A stretch of DNA of 48,660 nucleotides from Pleurotus djamor (Eukaryota; Basidiomycota; Agaricomycetes; Agaricales; Pleurotaceae): positions 135,774-184,433 of the forward strand of contig JAPEVF010000023.1 of NCBI GenBank assembly GCA_029747585.1, read 5' to 3'. Position 1 is the first letter of the stretch. The number at the start of each line of letters is the position of its first letter. Positions 9,566 to 22,707 of this stretch are shown one piece after another. A model generated the notes under the pieces. It was given only the letters and a program-made list of their open reading frames with translations. It did not search any database and was not told the DNA's origin. The translations under genes were made by a program, and so were the position numbers.

Positions 9566-12500
9566 CTATTTCGCCGATCCATATCTAGTCTTCACGTCTT
9601 TCGTCAAGGCTTTGAGCATGGCAAGAGTAACATGAGGCGGTGTTTTCGTGTTGGTATCGTTATTGGCACTGCCGTTGATATTGCCATTGATAAGACTTTT
9701 CGTGGGCGAGGGATCTAGAGCGGCCGTCGAGAACGGTGAAGATCGGGCGCTTGTGGATGGTGACGCAGAGACTACACTGTGGAAGCCATTGACAAAAGTC
9801 GATGCGCTAGGGGTTTCGCTGACGGAAGTGGACAACCGACCGCGCTTGGAAGGGGGTTGGAAGCTAGAACAGAGGATTAGCAGTTGTAAGGACATACCAG
9901 GGACAGAACGTACTCATCACTAATAAGCGAGACACTCCGACGGCGTTGGGACATACGCCAATGAGAGGCAGCCCTCTCCATAAACGCTTTACTCCGTGTT
10001 TCTACTAGCGACGTAAAGCTGGCAACGGCAACACGAGCATCTTTCTTCGGAACATGGAATGTCGAAGACTGTAATTCACAGGCCGACTCAGCGAGGTGCC
10101 GAGTGAGCTCGGTCAGGTGATCGAGAAAAGCCGTGGAAGGGAAATCTAGAAGGGAAAACAAACTTCAGTAGGCGTACGACCAGATCAAGTAGACAGTTAC
10201 CCACCGCGAGCCATACTTCGATGAGATTGGAGGTCCGANATAATATTCTGCGTCATGGGCGAAATATCCTGAGATAGCCACGAAAGAGTGGCTGTATAAA
10301 GATCGCTACAGATAGGCTCAGCACTGGAGATAGCAAGAGAGAGANNNNGAAACGGTACATACGCATCGCTTTGGGTCTCGACTTCGGTAGATTGGAACGG
10401 CGGCAAAGATTTGACATGGTTGACTGAACCAGCAAGGCCAAGGACAGCTCGGGCAAGATCATTCATGAGGAGGACATATTCGGTGAGGAAGGCAGAATAA
10501 CTAGTCCATTTAACTAGGTGGGCTTTAGAAGAATCCAGGGGATCTGACAAAGAAGAAAGCGACGTACATTCAAGATGCGCGAAGCACCTATCCAAATTAT
10601 CATTGACGAAGCGTCGAAGAGGAGCATCGAAAAGACCAAATATATCTAAGTAACGTACAGTCAGCGANGAGGGATGAAGCAAGGCGAGGGCGACCATACG
10701 TCGGATTGAAAGGGTCTGCACCAATTCACCATCAAGATCGCACTCGAGGGGCTCTAAGGAGCGAGCAAACTTGGTATCGAGATCNTTAGTATCCGATGCG
10801 AAGGAAAACACTGAATATGATTTGATAGTATTCGAACGCAGACTGCTGTTGATCTATAGAACGGAGATCAGCCGCGGCGAAATATGGGTTGATGTTCATT
10901 GAAGCCTACCATGTCTTGGAAGTCGGGCCCTAGGTCAGACGATTGGTGGTTACTAGACCAAGATAACACGAGCAAAGACGGAACAAAGTGACGTTCTTGA
11001 GGTAAAGACTCCAGGAGGTCGCGCATTCGAGTACAGTCATCAAGTATTCGATACTTTCTATGGGGGCATGAATAACCATACACTGGGGTATTAGAGACTA
11101 ATCTCACCGTTCGATTTCATCAGGAATACTGTCAAGNGGTGTACATTCAAAGATGATAAGCCCAGGGTAGCCAGACTTGTCTGNTTCNGACTCCTTGGAA
11201 ATGGGTATTTCAAAGATGGTCTCCGAAAACCAGGTCCCAGAGGCAGGTATGTCAAACTTGCGCTCCAGCCATATCGCAGTCGCGTCGCTCTCAGGGTTTA
11301 ACGACACCCAAATACGCCAGCTTGGNAGGACCTGAGAGTTCCGAGCACGNGCCAGGGTACGGAAATGCGTGATCACTGTGTGNAGGAAGGACCCTCGAGC
11401 CCAACGACGTTCATGTTCTTCTTGATTCTGGGCGAGATGAAGATAGGAACCAAGTTAATAAGCGTGCCTGGGAACGAGGGCGCGACAAGGATGAGACGAT
11501 ATGCACCTCTTTCAAACGTTTTGCGAGGTCTTCATCGGTTCTTGGAGTTTGATATTTATCCGACGCNCGTCTTTTTGGTCGTTTCTTTGGCGGGAGTGCT
11601 TCAGGAATAACGTCTGCGCCTAGAGTGCGCCGNCGTTTATTTGCAAGTGATGCTCCATTCTGCTTTTCAGCCTCTATTTTGGCACGNTAGGATTCGCTCT
11701 TTTTCCATGCATCTGCCAATGCCGCTTTCGCTTTGGAACGCTCAGACCATCGACGGAAACACTGAGTGAGCAAGCGGGTTCCTCGGAAAGANGTAGCCTT
11801 TTCCTGAGAAACATCTTTGTCGAAATGGGCTCTTTCTTTGCCCTTGACAGAAAGCGGCGGTATCTTGGGTAAAGCAGCCGGCGGCGGGGNNANGGGGCTG
11901 CTTTGGGTTCAANTTTGCTGGATGAAGGTGTACCCGGTGTCCCAAGAATGCTGACATCAAACATNCTACCATTNCTAGAGGCTGAAGGAGATAAGACGAG
12001 AGGACTTAGGATGTCGCTATTCATGCTTGAAGTAGGTGTTAATGTGCCATTTCGGAGAAAACCAAGATGAGGCCAGGCAGCTGGTGGGGCGATGGTGGGA
12101 GTAGGAGGAAGTGAGATAGGTTGTTTTCTCCCGAGCGCGGGAGGGATGTAAGGAGACGACATCATTTCGTCTGAATTTGAGTAGGCTNCCGCCCCTGTAT
12201 TTAACTTGGGGAGGGTGGGGGGAGTCGACGCCTGGGCGATTGAGCTGGAGGTTGGCGGCGTCCAAACAGGTAACGGCGAGAGGAGTGATTTTGAAGGAGT
12301 GGCTTCTGCAAAGGGAGTGGACGTGAAAGAAGGAATGGTTGAGGTGGATGCTACGGGGGCCACTGGTTCGTCATTTGAAGAGAGAGGACCAGCAGTGCGC
12401 AAGGATGGCACAAACACAGGGGCGGTGGCGTCTAGAGTAGAGGTCGATGCAATGGGTTGAGTCGCACTGGCGATATCAGGGATTGTNGGTTGTGATTCTA

Positions 12501-14587
12501 AACTCTAAAAGTTAGCGAAAGTGTGAGGGGGTAAGAAATGTCAACAAACGTAGTGAGGCTTTTTGGGGTTGAATTGAGGGGAAGGCTACTGGTAAGATGG
12601 GNTTCTGGGTGGGGGACGGGGGTTTCTGGGGCGGCGGAGTGGACGTTACCTAGTCCAAATGTCAATGGAGGGAGGGGTGGTTGAGTCGGTGGAGAAGGGG
12701 AGGGCACTGTTGCCTTGAAAACTGATCCAAAAACGGACTTTGGGGGAGAGGGCGTTCCAGTTGATGCAGGTGATGGGGCACCAAAGACTGATTGAGTACC
12801 GAAGGGATTGGGTTTGCTGGTAAGGCCAGCGAATGCCGACACGAGAGGTGCAGGCGGATTTGTGGTTGTTGGTAAAGCAGNAGCATGGGTTGGTGGAGGT
12901 GCATTGGATGCGATGGACGGTGGACCCTGCAGAATATTGGCATTCAACCATTCTGTCGGACTGGGTCTAAGTGGGTTTGACGGGTGCTCGGGAGTCAACT
13001 CGAGCGGCTCTTCTTCCATTTGGTTGTCCATGAGATCATCCTCGGTAGAGCTAAGGAACGCCTCTTCTGCATCCGCAACATGTGGGACCGCCATGCCATC
13101 GATGATGTCNGGTGTCTCTAAATCACCTCGGATGGATTCAATATCATCGATTGCATCCTTCCCAAACAACCTCTCCAAGATGCACGCGACAAGGTATATC
13201 ATGACAACACTCCCTTGCTCGCGCAATACACCCGCCAACCTACCAAAGATCTCCATGGCGGCTCCATCGACAGTAAGTTTCGAAGTTTTCGAAATCGGTG
13301 CGCTCTTCTTTTGCACATGAAGCCGAAATTCGGTGGTCAACTCAAATACTGGATGCGATGTAATATGTGCGGGGATGTCGTCGTGTCGCTCTCTTTGATC
13401 ACGAATGTGGATCAGTCGGTGGTAGACGCGCATTTCAAGTTCGTTGGGCGACTGGTATTTGTTTCGTTGGTCTCCGTAGAACTCTTTCAGACTTTGCAAG
13501 GCTGACGGTTCAAGCNATAGAGTCCTGAGGAGGGCANAGGAAACATGGAGTAGAAAACTCACCATACATGAGCTGCTGCTCTTCCATTGCTATCGAAAAA
13601 TCTGGCTCATCCCGCTCAAAGTGTAGAGCAAGTATGTGAAACCGTGCACATCTCTCGTGACATGCCATGGCCAGCGGTCCCGTTTCATGTTGCATGGTAA
13701 AGTCATTGCGAACCGCACGCGACCTATCACGTATAAAGCTGAACGTTCGNTGGAATCCACCGCGAGGGAGCAAGTCGTGAAATAGATAGTCAAGNGTGCT
13801 CTAGCAGCGGAAGCGTAAGTCCGTGGCAGTTGATAGTTTGACAAGGACACACTTTCAGAACACCAGGGGGTCGAAGATCTGAGGGAAGGGTCTTGTCACC
13901 CGCCGCACGTTCATACATCTTCACTGCGCGTTTGTGGTCCACTCGTTTCGTACCGGGAATCTGAGGCACGCCGTATGAGGCAGAGATTCGTGGACAGGTC
14001 AACGAACAAGGCGTACCGTCTCCCATTCTGTCAAGTTGTTTTCGCGTTCACGCCTATATCTTTCAAACCGTGGACACATTTGCATGCAAGTTCCAACCAA
14101 TGTAATGGCGTCCTCCAGGCGTTTCGGGACGAGGGGATCGTCCATCTTTCCCTCTGCAATAGCCTTCTTTCGTTCGATTTCGCGTGCTTTGACCAGCTAA
14201 GACGAGTCAAGTAGACGTAGGCAAAGTTGCGAAGAATAAATCACATACATCTTGGTAGAACCTTTCGCGTTCTTCCTGAGTCTCNAGAACGGGTTCATCT
14301 TGGTCGGATTCGATTGCGTCGCCATTGGGGATGTGGGGCGGGTCCGCGGTGACATTCAGCACTCGGTTGGGGAATTTCCGACTAACACCANNNGGAGCAC
14401 CACGAGTTGAAAGGCCCCTGCCTCTCCCTCCTCTGTGACCTCCTCGTTCCCATTTGTCGGTGTCAGTCCGGAGGTTTGGAANACTGGTCGAGGCATGAGA
14501 CGGGGTCCAATGTTTGTTCCGGGACTGTGGACGATGTGTTCCGTCGCCTCTACCGCGATGAGCGCGTAAGGAGGGCGCGACGTCCAT
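9566..14587 (-). CDS. SAC3: SAC3/GANP-family mRNA export factor (TREX-2 scaffold)
   Basis: This is a large gene of about a dozen exons encoding roughly 1,450 aa. The first two exons are 14249-14587 and 14017-14196. An RG-rich N-terminus (HRGGRGRG) precedes the SAC3/GANP domain, marked by GTCMQMCPRFERYRRE, RPPGVLK.TLDYLFHDLLP and LKEFYGDQRNKYQSPNE. A middle FG- and Pro/Ser/Thr-rich part (VFGAPSP, KSVFGSVF) suits nuclear-pore contact. The CID-like helix is visible as CFRRWSERSKAKAALADAW. The C-terminal half (TVITHFRTLA, WLERKFDIPASGTWF) is recognisable in fungal Sac3 but poorly conserved. The last intron uses donor GTACGT and branch CTAAT. Near 11890-11935 N characters break the frame. I chose the ATG at 14587 over an upstream one at 14665 for its position just after a splice-like context; this is uncertain. 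The gene is head to head with EPL1. Confidence 0.9.
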
Positions 14588-14911
14588 GTCGCAGGGCCTA
14601 GATAAAGGTGAAACAAAGAAGTATTGAAGCTGGAAAAGTGGCTTCAAGTGTAGTGGGCGTGCCAAACTTGTGAGTTAGCAGACACGTGACACAGGAGCAA
14701 TCTGAGCTAAGCCCTTATTTATCATTGTTTACATGTCATCTTCGGCGAAAATACTTGCCTAAAAGGGTAGCAATCAAAATTTACCATCGGTTTTTCGGTG
14801 AGTCACTTTCCCACAGGTCGACGCCCGAGTGCCGACAGCAACAACGAAGCGAAAACAAACCGTGCCCCCCGCCCAACCCCTCGTCTGCCCTCCCCCCGAA
14901 CCCTCCATGAC
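14588..14911. promoter_or_regulatory. Shared divergent promoter, SAC3 / EPL1
   Basis: Only 324 bases separate the chosen SAC3 and EPL1 start codons, which face away from each other. The region includes TTATTTATCATTGTTTAC at about 14714-14731 and no clear TATA box for either gene, as expected for housekeeping genes. A shared promoter is inferred from spacing alone. Confidence 0.5.
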
Positions 14912-17900
14912 ATGCCCCGCAACCACAATCCGGGAACTGCTTCGCTCAGAAATCGTAACCGGATCACCAACAAGACCCGCCTCAAAATCGTTCGTGGCGC
15001 GGTTGATGCAGACCCGCTTCTCTTAGACGAGGAAGCTTTTGTCTCAAACTCGGTACAAACTGCAGGAGTCGACGCGGAGGAAACCAATGTACGTGCCTCC
15101 TCCTCGGTGTTTTCTGCGTTTTTTCGAGATTCTTTGCGAATTTTAAGTCCACTGCTGGCGGCCTTTGTGCTGATGTGGCACCGCCTTGCCCAATCCATGG
15201 ATTGCTGACCAATCATTCCCAAATTAGGAACACCATCTACAAGCCGTCCTCTCCGCCGCTTCGAAACAGGCTAGCCAACGGAGCAGATCTGGCGAGAAGG
15301 CCGCAGATAAGGTCGCCTACATCCCGGTTCCTAAGGCTAACGGCCTCGCCGATAATTATGAAGAGCTTTACCCCGCCGGTCGTTGGAGAGACCCCGCTAC
15401 ATACCTTGCCACCTCTGCGACCGTCGAAGAGTCTTGTAGTGGCGCCCTCTCAGATGGCTTCACATATTATATGGACGAACGTGACAAGGAATGGCTGGAT
15501 AAGAACAATGAGGAAGCTCGAGGCGAGGGCACCAGTACACAAGGCGCCGTCTCTGCTTCAGCGTCAGGTGCCACCCGTGTATCTGCACGCAGCGCGAAGG
15601 CCAAGGGCAAAGAGCCTGAATCCCCGCAACCTGTCGCGATACCAGAAGATTTGTTTGAATTGATTATGGGCCTGTTTGAGAAAGTTACACATGAGAAAAC
15701 TGAGCATCTTCATCTTGTGAGTATTACCTCTAGAAATCCTTTCAATGTTTCGCTGAGCACCGTATTTTCAGTCATTGAATACGGGAATGCAGTTCCCCGC
15801 TTTCACTGATTATCAAGATGTGTTTGCGTCCTCGTTGCCGCCTTCATACTTTGCCACGTTTTCTGTCCCTCAAGGCATCCCCCCTCCGCCCNGCCATTAT
15901 GAGAGCTGCCCGTCTCATCTACCCCCACTGGAGGGAAAGACGGTTGGATCGAGGTGGCCTTCGCATCATACCTGTACTTAATGTCAGTTCTTTCTATTGT
16001 TCCCCTTCTTTGCTGTTACTCACATCTGATGAACAGGCCGATGAAGCTGATACTCTTAATGAGTCCTATGTTTGCTTTCGTCGTCGCGAAATCAAAGCTG
16101 CACGAAAGACTCGAGCTTCACAGGCGTCATCGTCTGACAAACTCGCACGTTTACAGGCCGAGCTTGCATACCCTCTGGAAATGGCGAAGGCTTTGTTGAC
16201 GCGCGAGATGATTAAGAAGGACAGTATACATCAAGCACAAGCCGTTTGGGAGAAACGTATGGCGCTTGTCAACTTGAAGAGGAAATTCCCTGTTCTTGGT
16301 GACCGGGCGGATGAAGAACTACTTTACGACAAGGAGCGCGTGGCGAAGAAACCCAAGGTCGAACACCGCCTCAAGTTGCGCCCGAACGACCCTGCTTCCC
16401 CTGCCGTTCCCTCCGAAGTTGCCATCCGGCCCAGCCAGCGTGCTGCCGCGCTACAAACTCAAATCGATCGTGAATTGGCTAAGCAGAAAGAGTGCGATCA
16501 TCATTGGGAAGACTCTGTCGATAATGCCTATCAACCACTTCCCGTCCCTTTCGCTTCTCGAGCGTTCAAATTCGTATCGACAGACCCATCAACGACAAAC
16601 CCCGATCGACAACCTCGCGCGCTGCGTCACAGGCTTGGTCGCGGTGGACGTACATGGGTAGACAGGCGCAACCGAGGCCCGCCCTTGCGGTTGTCAGGAA
16701 CTCCTACACCCAGTCTACTCGGTCTCAAANCGACGCCGTTCCTCTGAAACCGACTCCGCCGACGAGGACGACGAGCAGCGCCTCCTCAGTCAATGGCGAT
16801 TCGACGATGATGACTGCCCACCCATTGGTCCTAATGGAATTGATGAAATGGATCGCGTCCTAGTTGATGACTACGCTGCCAGGTATGATTGTTCGTTTTC
16901 TAGTGAGCGCCTGCTCACTTTTGAATGCAGTCACATTCGGTCCACTATGAAATTGTTTTCCGATTCCGACCTCAATATGCTTACGACCGACAACACTCTC
17001 ACCATCACACATCCAGACGGGCGACAGCAATCCATTGTACCATATCGTCTGGGTTTGAGCGGTGTCTCGCAAGTGCGACGAGAGCCGCCGCGACCGCCAA
17101 ATGGTGCCGTTCCTCCTCACGTCATCCCTTCTCCGACAGTTGGCTCTCCCTCAGTCGCAAGTCCAATCATCAATGGTACTCCGAACCTAGTCGCAAGTGT
17201 GCCTGCAAGCGCCACGCTTGTTAACGGCACTATTCCTCTACCTCAAGTTAAGAAGTTGACTTTGAACAACACTTCAACACCGATGATTCACCATGCTAAC
17301 GGCATTATTCGCTCGCCCTCTGTGGTCAATGGTAGTGGAGCTATGCGCCCCCCGCTTTCAACAGGGTCTTCCCCCGTCGTTTCGAGTATGCTCAGCAACG
17401 TCCCTAGTTCCCAATTATCACCTCCTCACGCTCACCCTGTCATACAGCATCCATCGTCGACCGCGGTAAACGGAGTGAACCGTGGGGCTATTAACATGCC
17501 CCATATTGATATGTCGAAAGCGGATATCCATCTCACGCCAACTGGCAATGCCCTCATCAATGTTCAACCTGCAACTCAGCAAAGCGCGGGGTCGCCAGAG
17601 CCCTTTCCATCCGATGCTAATGTAACGGCCAATGGAACCTCACCCACTCGTCCGCCAACGCAGAACCATCAACCACCAAATGGCCTTCACACCAAAGGCG
17701 GCGCCTTGACTAACGGGGTCTCAACGACTGGGGCTGTTTATACTGTCAATGGAACAACGGGAAACGTTCTCAGCCATCAGCAACGGCAAGATCTCAAATC
17801 TGCCTTTGCCAACTCGACTGATCTGGCTCTGTCACAAGTTGTCAATGGGGCCGTGGGTGGACGTGCAAGCGTTGGTGTTCCGTACGTCCAGGTTCCGAAT

Positions 17901-18278
17901 GGCGCGACGTTCAATGTCCAGCTTGGGATGAACCAGAAGCTCGCTGCTGCAAGACATATACCGTGGAGTACATCGCTCCTCCAGCGTGGTGCTAATGGTA
18001 TCGACGCCACACCTCATGTCAATGGCGTTGTTAATGGCACACTCGCGTCCACACCGCTTCCTAGTCATTCCCCTCCAGTTCGATCGCCTTCGCGTACAGG
18101 CACTGCGACGGGGATGCGGGCCCCTTCAGTTGGCGTGGTTGGGCATGCATCACCTAATCGTGTTTCTCAATCACCCCACCTGCATCACGCCTCACCACCA
18201 CTCAACCATTCATCACCTTTACCCTTGTCGACTACTCTTCCCACCATGCCTTCACCTTCGATTCAGCATGTAGGATAG
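14912..18278 (+). CDS. EPL1: Enhancer of polycomb-like protein, NuA4 histone acetyltransferase subunit
   Basis: Exons are 14912-15088, 15228-15716, 15772-15982, 16037-16882 and 16931-18278, about 1,022 aa. The N-terminus (starts MPRNHNPGTASLRNRNRI) and the following RAARLIYPHWRERR, GGLRIIPVLN and NESYVCFRRREIKAARKTRA are the EPcA region. This region links Esa1 to nucleosomes in piccolo NuA4. A C-terminal acidic segment (SADEDDEQRLLSQW, DEMDRVLVDDY) precedes a long Ser/Pro/Asn-rich tail with repeated VNG/NGT motifs. Two single N characters, at 15892 and 16730, each shift the frame. Dropping each one gives a continuous reading frame and exon phases that sum correctly, so they look like spurious insertions. 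The ATG was chosen because the family usually starts with this basic block. Confidence 0.93.
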
Positions 18279-18523
18279 CTTTTTTGGGACATTTCTATTA
18301 GCCTTCGACCCTTTCCTTACTACATACCTGCTTGTAGTAATTTTTTCCGTACTTGCGGTTTTCGTTTATCTTGTAATGCCATTTGTTTGTAAAGCGGATG
18401 ACCCCGTTGGCGGATGACCCTGTACTAGTAAGTTCCTGAACGATCGGGTGGTCCCGGCGGCTGTGGGGTTTGACCGGGGTTGAGTCGAAATTGCGGTGGC
18501 TAGACTCTTGGATTCGAACGGCC

Positions 18524-21391
18524 ATGAAGGTCGTCAAACGCATCTCCCATCGTCCCCTCCTCCACTCTCCGGGAAGTTACCACCAGCGGAGACACTATAA
18601 TTATCATTATTCACCGCGACCACACCCGAGGCCGCCAAGCACACACCATGGTTCCTCATCTTCATCGCACAACCACCAGCAATCTTTGTCCTCGCCAGCA
18701 TCGACTCATTCATCGTCTGGCGGTGCTGGAGGAAGTGGTAGTGGCGAGGGACATTCATCTTCAAATCCACACGCAAATTCAAGCAACCCCTCATCGAATT
18801 CCACAAATTCCTCGACTTCGCTCCTCCAAACGGCACATTCATCGTCCCCCTCTGCCATATCAGTTCCATTGCCATCGGTAGCCTCGCCGTCGTCCCAGCA
18901 GCCGACGTTTCTATCGCCCTCGACAGCGCATCCTTCCGCTTTGGGTCTTTATAGCTCAGGATCTGCAGATGATGTCAGTGCTTCTTCGGTATCGGGAAGC
19001 GGGGACAGTGGAAGGGGGACCCGGGCATGGCAGGCTAGGCGCAAGAGACTCAAGGTCATGCTGAACGTAGCTGCGTATGGGATACCGAAGCGGTCTTCTC
19101 AACATCCGTTGCATGCGCACAAGACGCACACCTCAGCATCCCACCATCGCGCTGGACTCTCGACTTCTGCACCTGTCTCGGCTTATCCTCTGCTTAACTA
19201 CCCTCCTCCGACTCGTCCACCTCACGCCAGCAGTTCTACTCGCGCTGAGCCTTCTTTGGCCGTCCAAGTTGGCGAGGATGCATATTTTATTTCTGACTTG
19301 GCCATGGGCGTTGCAGATGGAGTCGGTGGTTGGAGCAGACATCAAGCTGGACGCACCAACGGCTCTAAATCAAACGGAGAAATCGATCATGCAACACCTA
19401 GTGCTCTCTTTGCCCGCCGTTTGATGCATTTCTGTGCTACGGAGGTCGAAACTACTTCGCACCTCGAGGCACCCTCCAAACCTGTTGATGCAGCAAGCGA
19501 GCATTCTTCAAAGAATGGCCTTGCCGAAACGCGTCCACTCAACCCAGAGGTTTACTATCCTGAAGGTTATGACGAATATTCAACACCTTTCGACTCCCAC
19601 AAACCCGACGTCTCTACATCCACCTTTTCCAATGCTCCCCCCAGTTTGGCAACTACATCATCTCCGATCTTGGAAGCCCAGTCTAGCGCATATGAGGATG
19701 AAGATTATTCGGATGAATATGACTATCCTTACGATGACTACGAGTATGGATGTCTAGATGATGCGCTGGACGATCTCTCAGATGGTATCGACGTTCTGTC
19801 TATTTTGGAAAGGGCATACGAAAAGACACTCAGTGCACACACGCAACGAGTGGCCACTGCTGGTGTCAATAACAACGCTACAGGCGTGTAATTTTTCTTT
19901 TGCCCCCAATGATCAGTTAGCTCACGATAACTCAACAGATAATACGCACAAGGAGCCTCCGGTCACATCTGAAGTCCCCTTGATGACTGGTTCATCTACA
20001 GCCCTTGTTGCTGTCCTAGATTGTGTGAAAGTGGCACAATCAGAGGATTCGGTCAAGGTTCGCGATCTTCAAGCAGTCGTGGAAGGCTTGAGCAATATCA
20101 CAATAACGCCATCTTCTCAATCTGCGGCAGCCGATGTCTCAACATCTGCATCGGCCACCAGTTCAACGATCACACCCCCTTCCATCGAGATCACTGTCTC
20201 AGAACCAACTGCTGACAACGACAGCTCTTCTTTCGTCCCTGTCATTAAACTCGCCCACGTCGGCGATTGCACGGCAATGCTCGTGCGAGGTGAGGAAATA
20301 GTTTGGAGAAGCGAAGAAATGTGGTGGGATGTAAGCTTTCCCCCTTGATCGTGCATCATATCCTGGTCGCTAACCGTTCATTCAGTTCAACACTCCCGCT
20401 CAACTAGGTCCAACGTCTCCTATTACACCTGCTGTGCTCAAAGCCACAGTCGGATCTAGCGGTTCAGCGTCCTCGTCTTCCCTGCATGAACGAACATCAG
20501 TAGACTCCGAGGGTATCAGCAGTCGGATCTTGGAATCGATCCCACCATCTGCGTGGGCATCTTCATCATCTACAGCGTCCCCAATTCCCCAGGCACGCCC
20601 ACTTTCTCCGCTACCCGCCCACCCAACTACCTCCCCTGCAACGACAAGCACTACACCCAACACTTACTCCCCTCTTTCCACCGTCCACACCCCCGCCGCG
20701 CATCTGACTACGTTACCTGTTCAAGAAGACGATATACTCATTCTCGCTAGTGATGGTATGGCTGACAACCTTTGGGACGCAGAGGTCCTCGATGAGGTCG
20801 TCAAATTCAAGCATGCTTACCTTGCTCCGAGCCCACCATCCACATCGTCAGCGGCGTCAGATAGTGGTTACGAGAGCGACGAACATCCTTCTTCCACTTC
20901 CTCTTCGTCTTCAGCAAAACCAAGAGATCGAATGAAACGACGATCGAAGTCCCCGCGTAGTATGGAAGACTCACGCAAACTTGCTGCTCAACTGAGTGAA
21001 GCGTTGTGTTCGCGCGCACGCCGCGTGTCAGAACGCAAGTGGAACCAGCCATCATCGTCGTCGGTGCAGCCGATCGCGAGTCCACGACCCGTGCCGTCCT
21101 TTATGGGTGGATTGAATGGGCTACGAACACCGCCTGTGTGGCATGGGGCATCGTATCCATATTCGCCCGCTGCGTCGCGTCTGCTTTCAACTTCCAGCCA
21201 CTCACGGCCGCCCTCACCTCCCAAGGAAGCCGAGATTCCTTTTGGACGACGATCAAAGGAGTACGGTCGTAAATGGCGAGGTGGAGGAAAAAGTGATGGT
21301 ATGTCCTTTGTCTTGACCCTCGATGTTGGTGAATCTGACGTGATCCTGCCCAGATATCTCTGTGATTGTTGCTGTCATCTCACCTCAATAG
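18524..21391 (+). CDS. PTC7: PP2C-type protein phosphatase, PTC7/azr1-like
   Basis: The gene encodes roughly 890 aa in four exons. The second intron is 20331-20385 and the last uses donor GTATGT at about 21300. PP2C motifs in order are YFISDLAMGVADGVGGW (metal-binding Asp), TGSSTALVAVLD, LAHVGDCTAMLVRG, ILASDGMADNLWD and the terminal DDISVIVAVI. The first intron is ambiguous: either 19863-19938 or a shorter one starting at 19886. It uses a weak donor. The protein is far longer than yeast Ptc7 because of a Ser/His-rich N-terminal part (HTHGSSSSS-like), an acidic DEDYSDEYDY segment and long Ser/Pro inserts between motifs. Ptc7 relatives are mitochondrial and act on coenzyme Q synthesis in yeast; the basic N-terminus (MKVVKRISHRP) could be a targeting sequence. 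An upstream in-frame codon at 18470 is TTG, so ATG 18524 is taken. Confidence 0.88.
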
Positions 21392-22640
21392 ATTGTTCAT
21401 TTTTCTTTATGGGACTTTGGTATATATGCTTTCGGATTGTATGATAATATCAATACGTGTATTTTCTACCTGTAGTATAATTGTATGTGTAGGCGACCCC
21501 ATAACGTCCCTTGAAGATTGGTCAACTCGACTAGGACCGTAGCCAAAATCTCAATGGTTCATACTTTACGAGGGAGGACGAGAGATTCCTGGGATAAGTA
21601 CCTCCACTTTGCCTTTGCTGACCATCGTTTCTTCGTCAAGGACGAACCTCCGAGTATACGGCTGGTCACGCGCGCAAGGCTCTATCTTCAGACAAGTCAC
21701 CATGTTATAGCTTAACATCGGCGTTATCTGCATGGTCAACGAGAAGTCCAGCCCAAGGGATGTTGACGGCTAGGTTCGTACCCATATTGTCACCTTGCTT
21801 CAGCAAGGTCACTCTACTGTCGTAAATTGCCTTATTCGTTAAGTCTATCCTTTTAAGTAACCTAGCGGACCCTTGATTGGGCGTTTCGCTAATCGCTCGC
21901 ACATCAATGCCCGTTTATGGTAATAGTGTGCTTCGCATGGCTCGATGTGCTCGTGTCGCAAGTTTTGACTGATTGAGCTCGGATAGCAGTCTGATTGTTC
22001 TTGCCGAGCCAGTTATGGCTATTGATCATTTACGTCTCCGCATCGCGCTTGCCTTTTGGGCTGCTAGGCTGCTCGGACGGTCACTGACTGGCATCCGTAT
22101 CATTCAACTCGGTTGCTTGCAATTCAGTTCTGTTGACTTTCTTTTTGGATGTTAGAATCTATGTCAAGGTGGACTCAAGGCTCTTGTCAATTCATAAAAT
22201 TGGACTTGAACAGCCTGAACTTGGGCCGAACCCGCGCCATCCATGTTGTCGTCCCGCTTCGAAATCATCCATGTAATAATGTCTGAGCCACCATCTGCAC
22301 CCTTCCCCCAGGCGTTGGGCGGCGAGGTGCCGTGACTGTCTTAGAGTATCTGTCTGGAGCAGATGTGGGATGTGATTGTGATATACGTAGTAATAGATGG
22401 CATGAGTCTCATATACTACGCTCCTTGAGCATTGTACCTACTACCAAATGTTGACCAAATGGACATCGAGAGTCGCTTGGAACTCAAGTACATACTCAAT
22501 TTGGACTATGTAAAGGAAGCAAGGTGGTTTTTGGGCGCTCCCGAGCGCCAGCTAGTCGATACCGTGGAGGTACATGGGACACACTTGCCTTAGAGTTCGC
22601 GAAGTTGTAAACAAACACCCACAGCGCCTCAGTGAACACA
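21392..22640. other. Intergenic stretch, no gene seen
   Basis: About 1.25 kb without a supportable gene. A 65-codon frame on the minus strand at 21705-21902 has no splice partners or motif. A short inverted repeat (CGTAGTA / TACTACG) lies near 22387-22423; I attach no function to it. Confidence 0.45.
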
Positions 22641-22646
22641 AAGCTG

Positions 22647-22654
22647 TATAAAAG
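22647..22654 (+). promoter_or_regulatory. TATA box
   Basis: TATAAAAG lies 54-61 bases upstream of the ATG at 22708, a spacing that implies a very short leader. Confidence 0.65.
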
Positions 22655-22707
22655 GCACTAGCTAGTGTCGCCCTTCTAACCAACAACTTGGCTACGACAA
22701 CGGCGAC

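Noticed and set aside
12206..13320. Plus-strand frames opposite SAC3
   Set aside because: The minus strand carries SAC3 motifs and consistent introns throughout; the plus frames are composition shadows.
18470..18523. Upstream extension of the PTC7 frame
   Set aside because: The first codon at 18470 is TTG; the first ATG in frame is at 18524.
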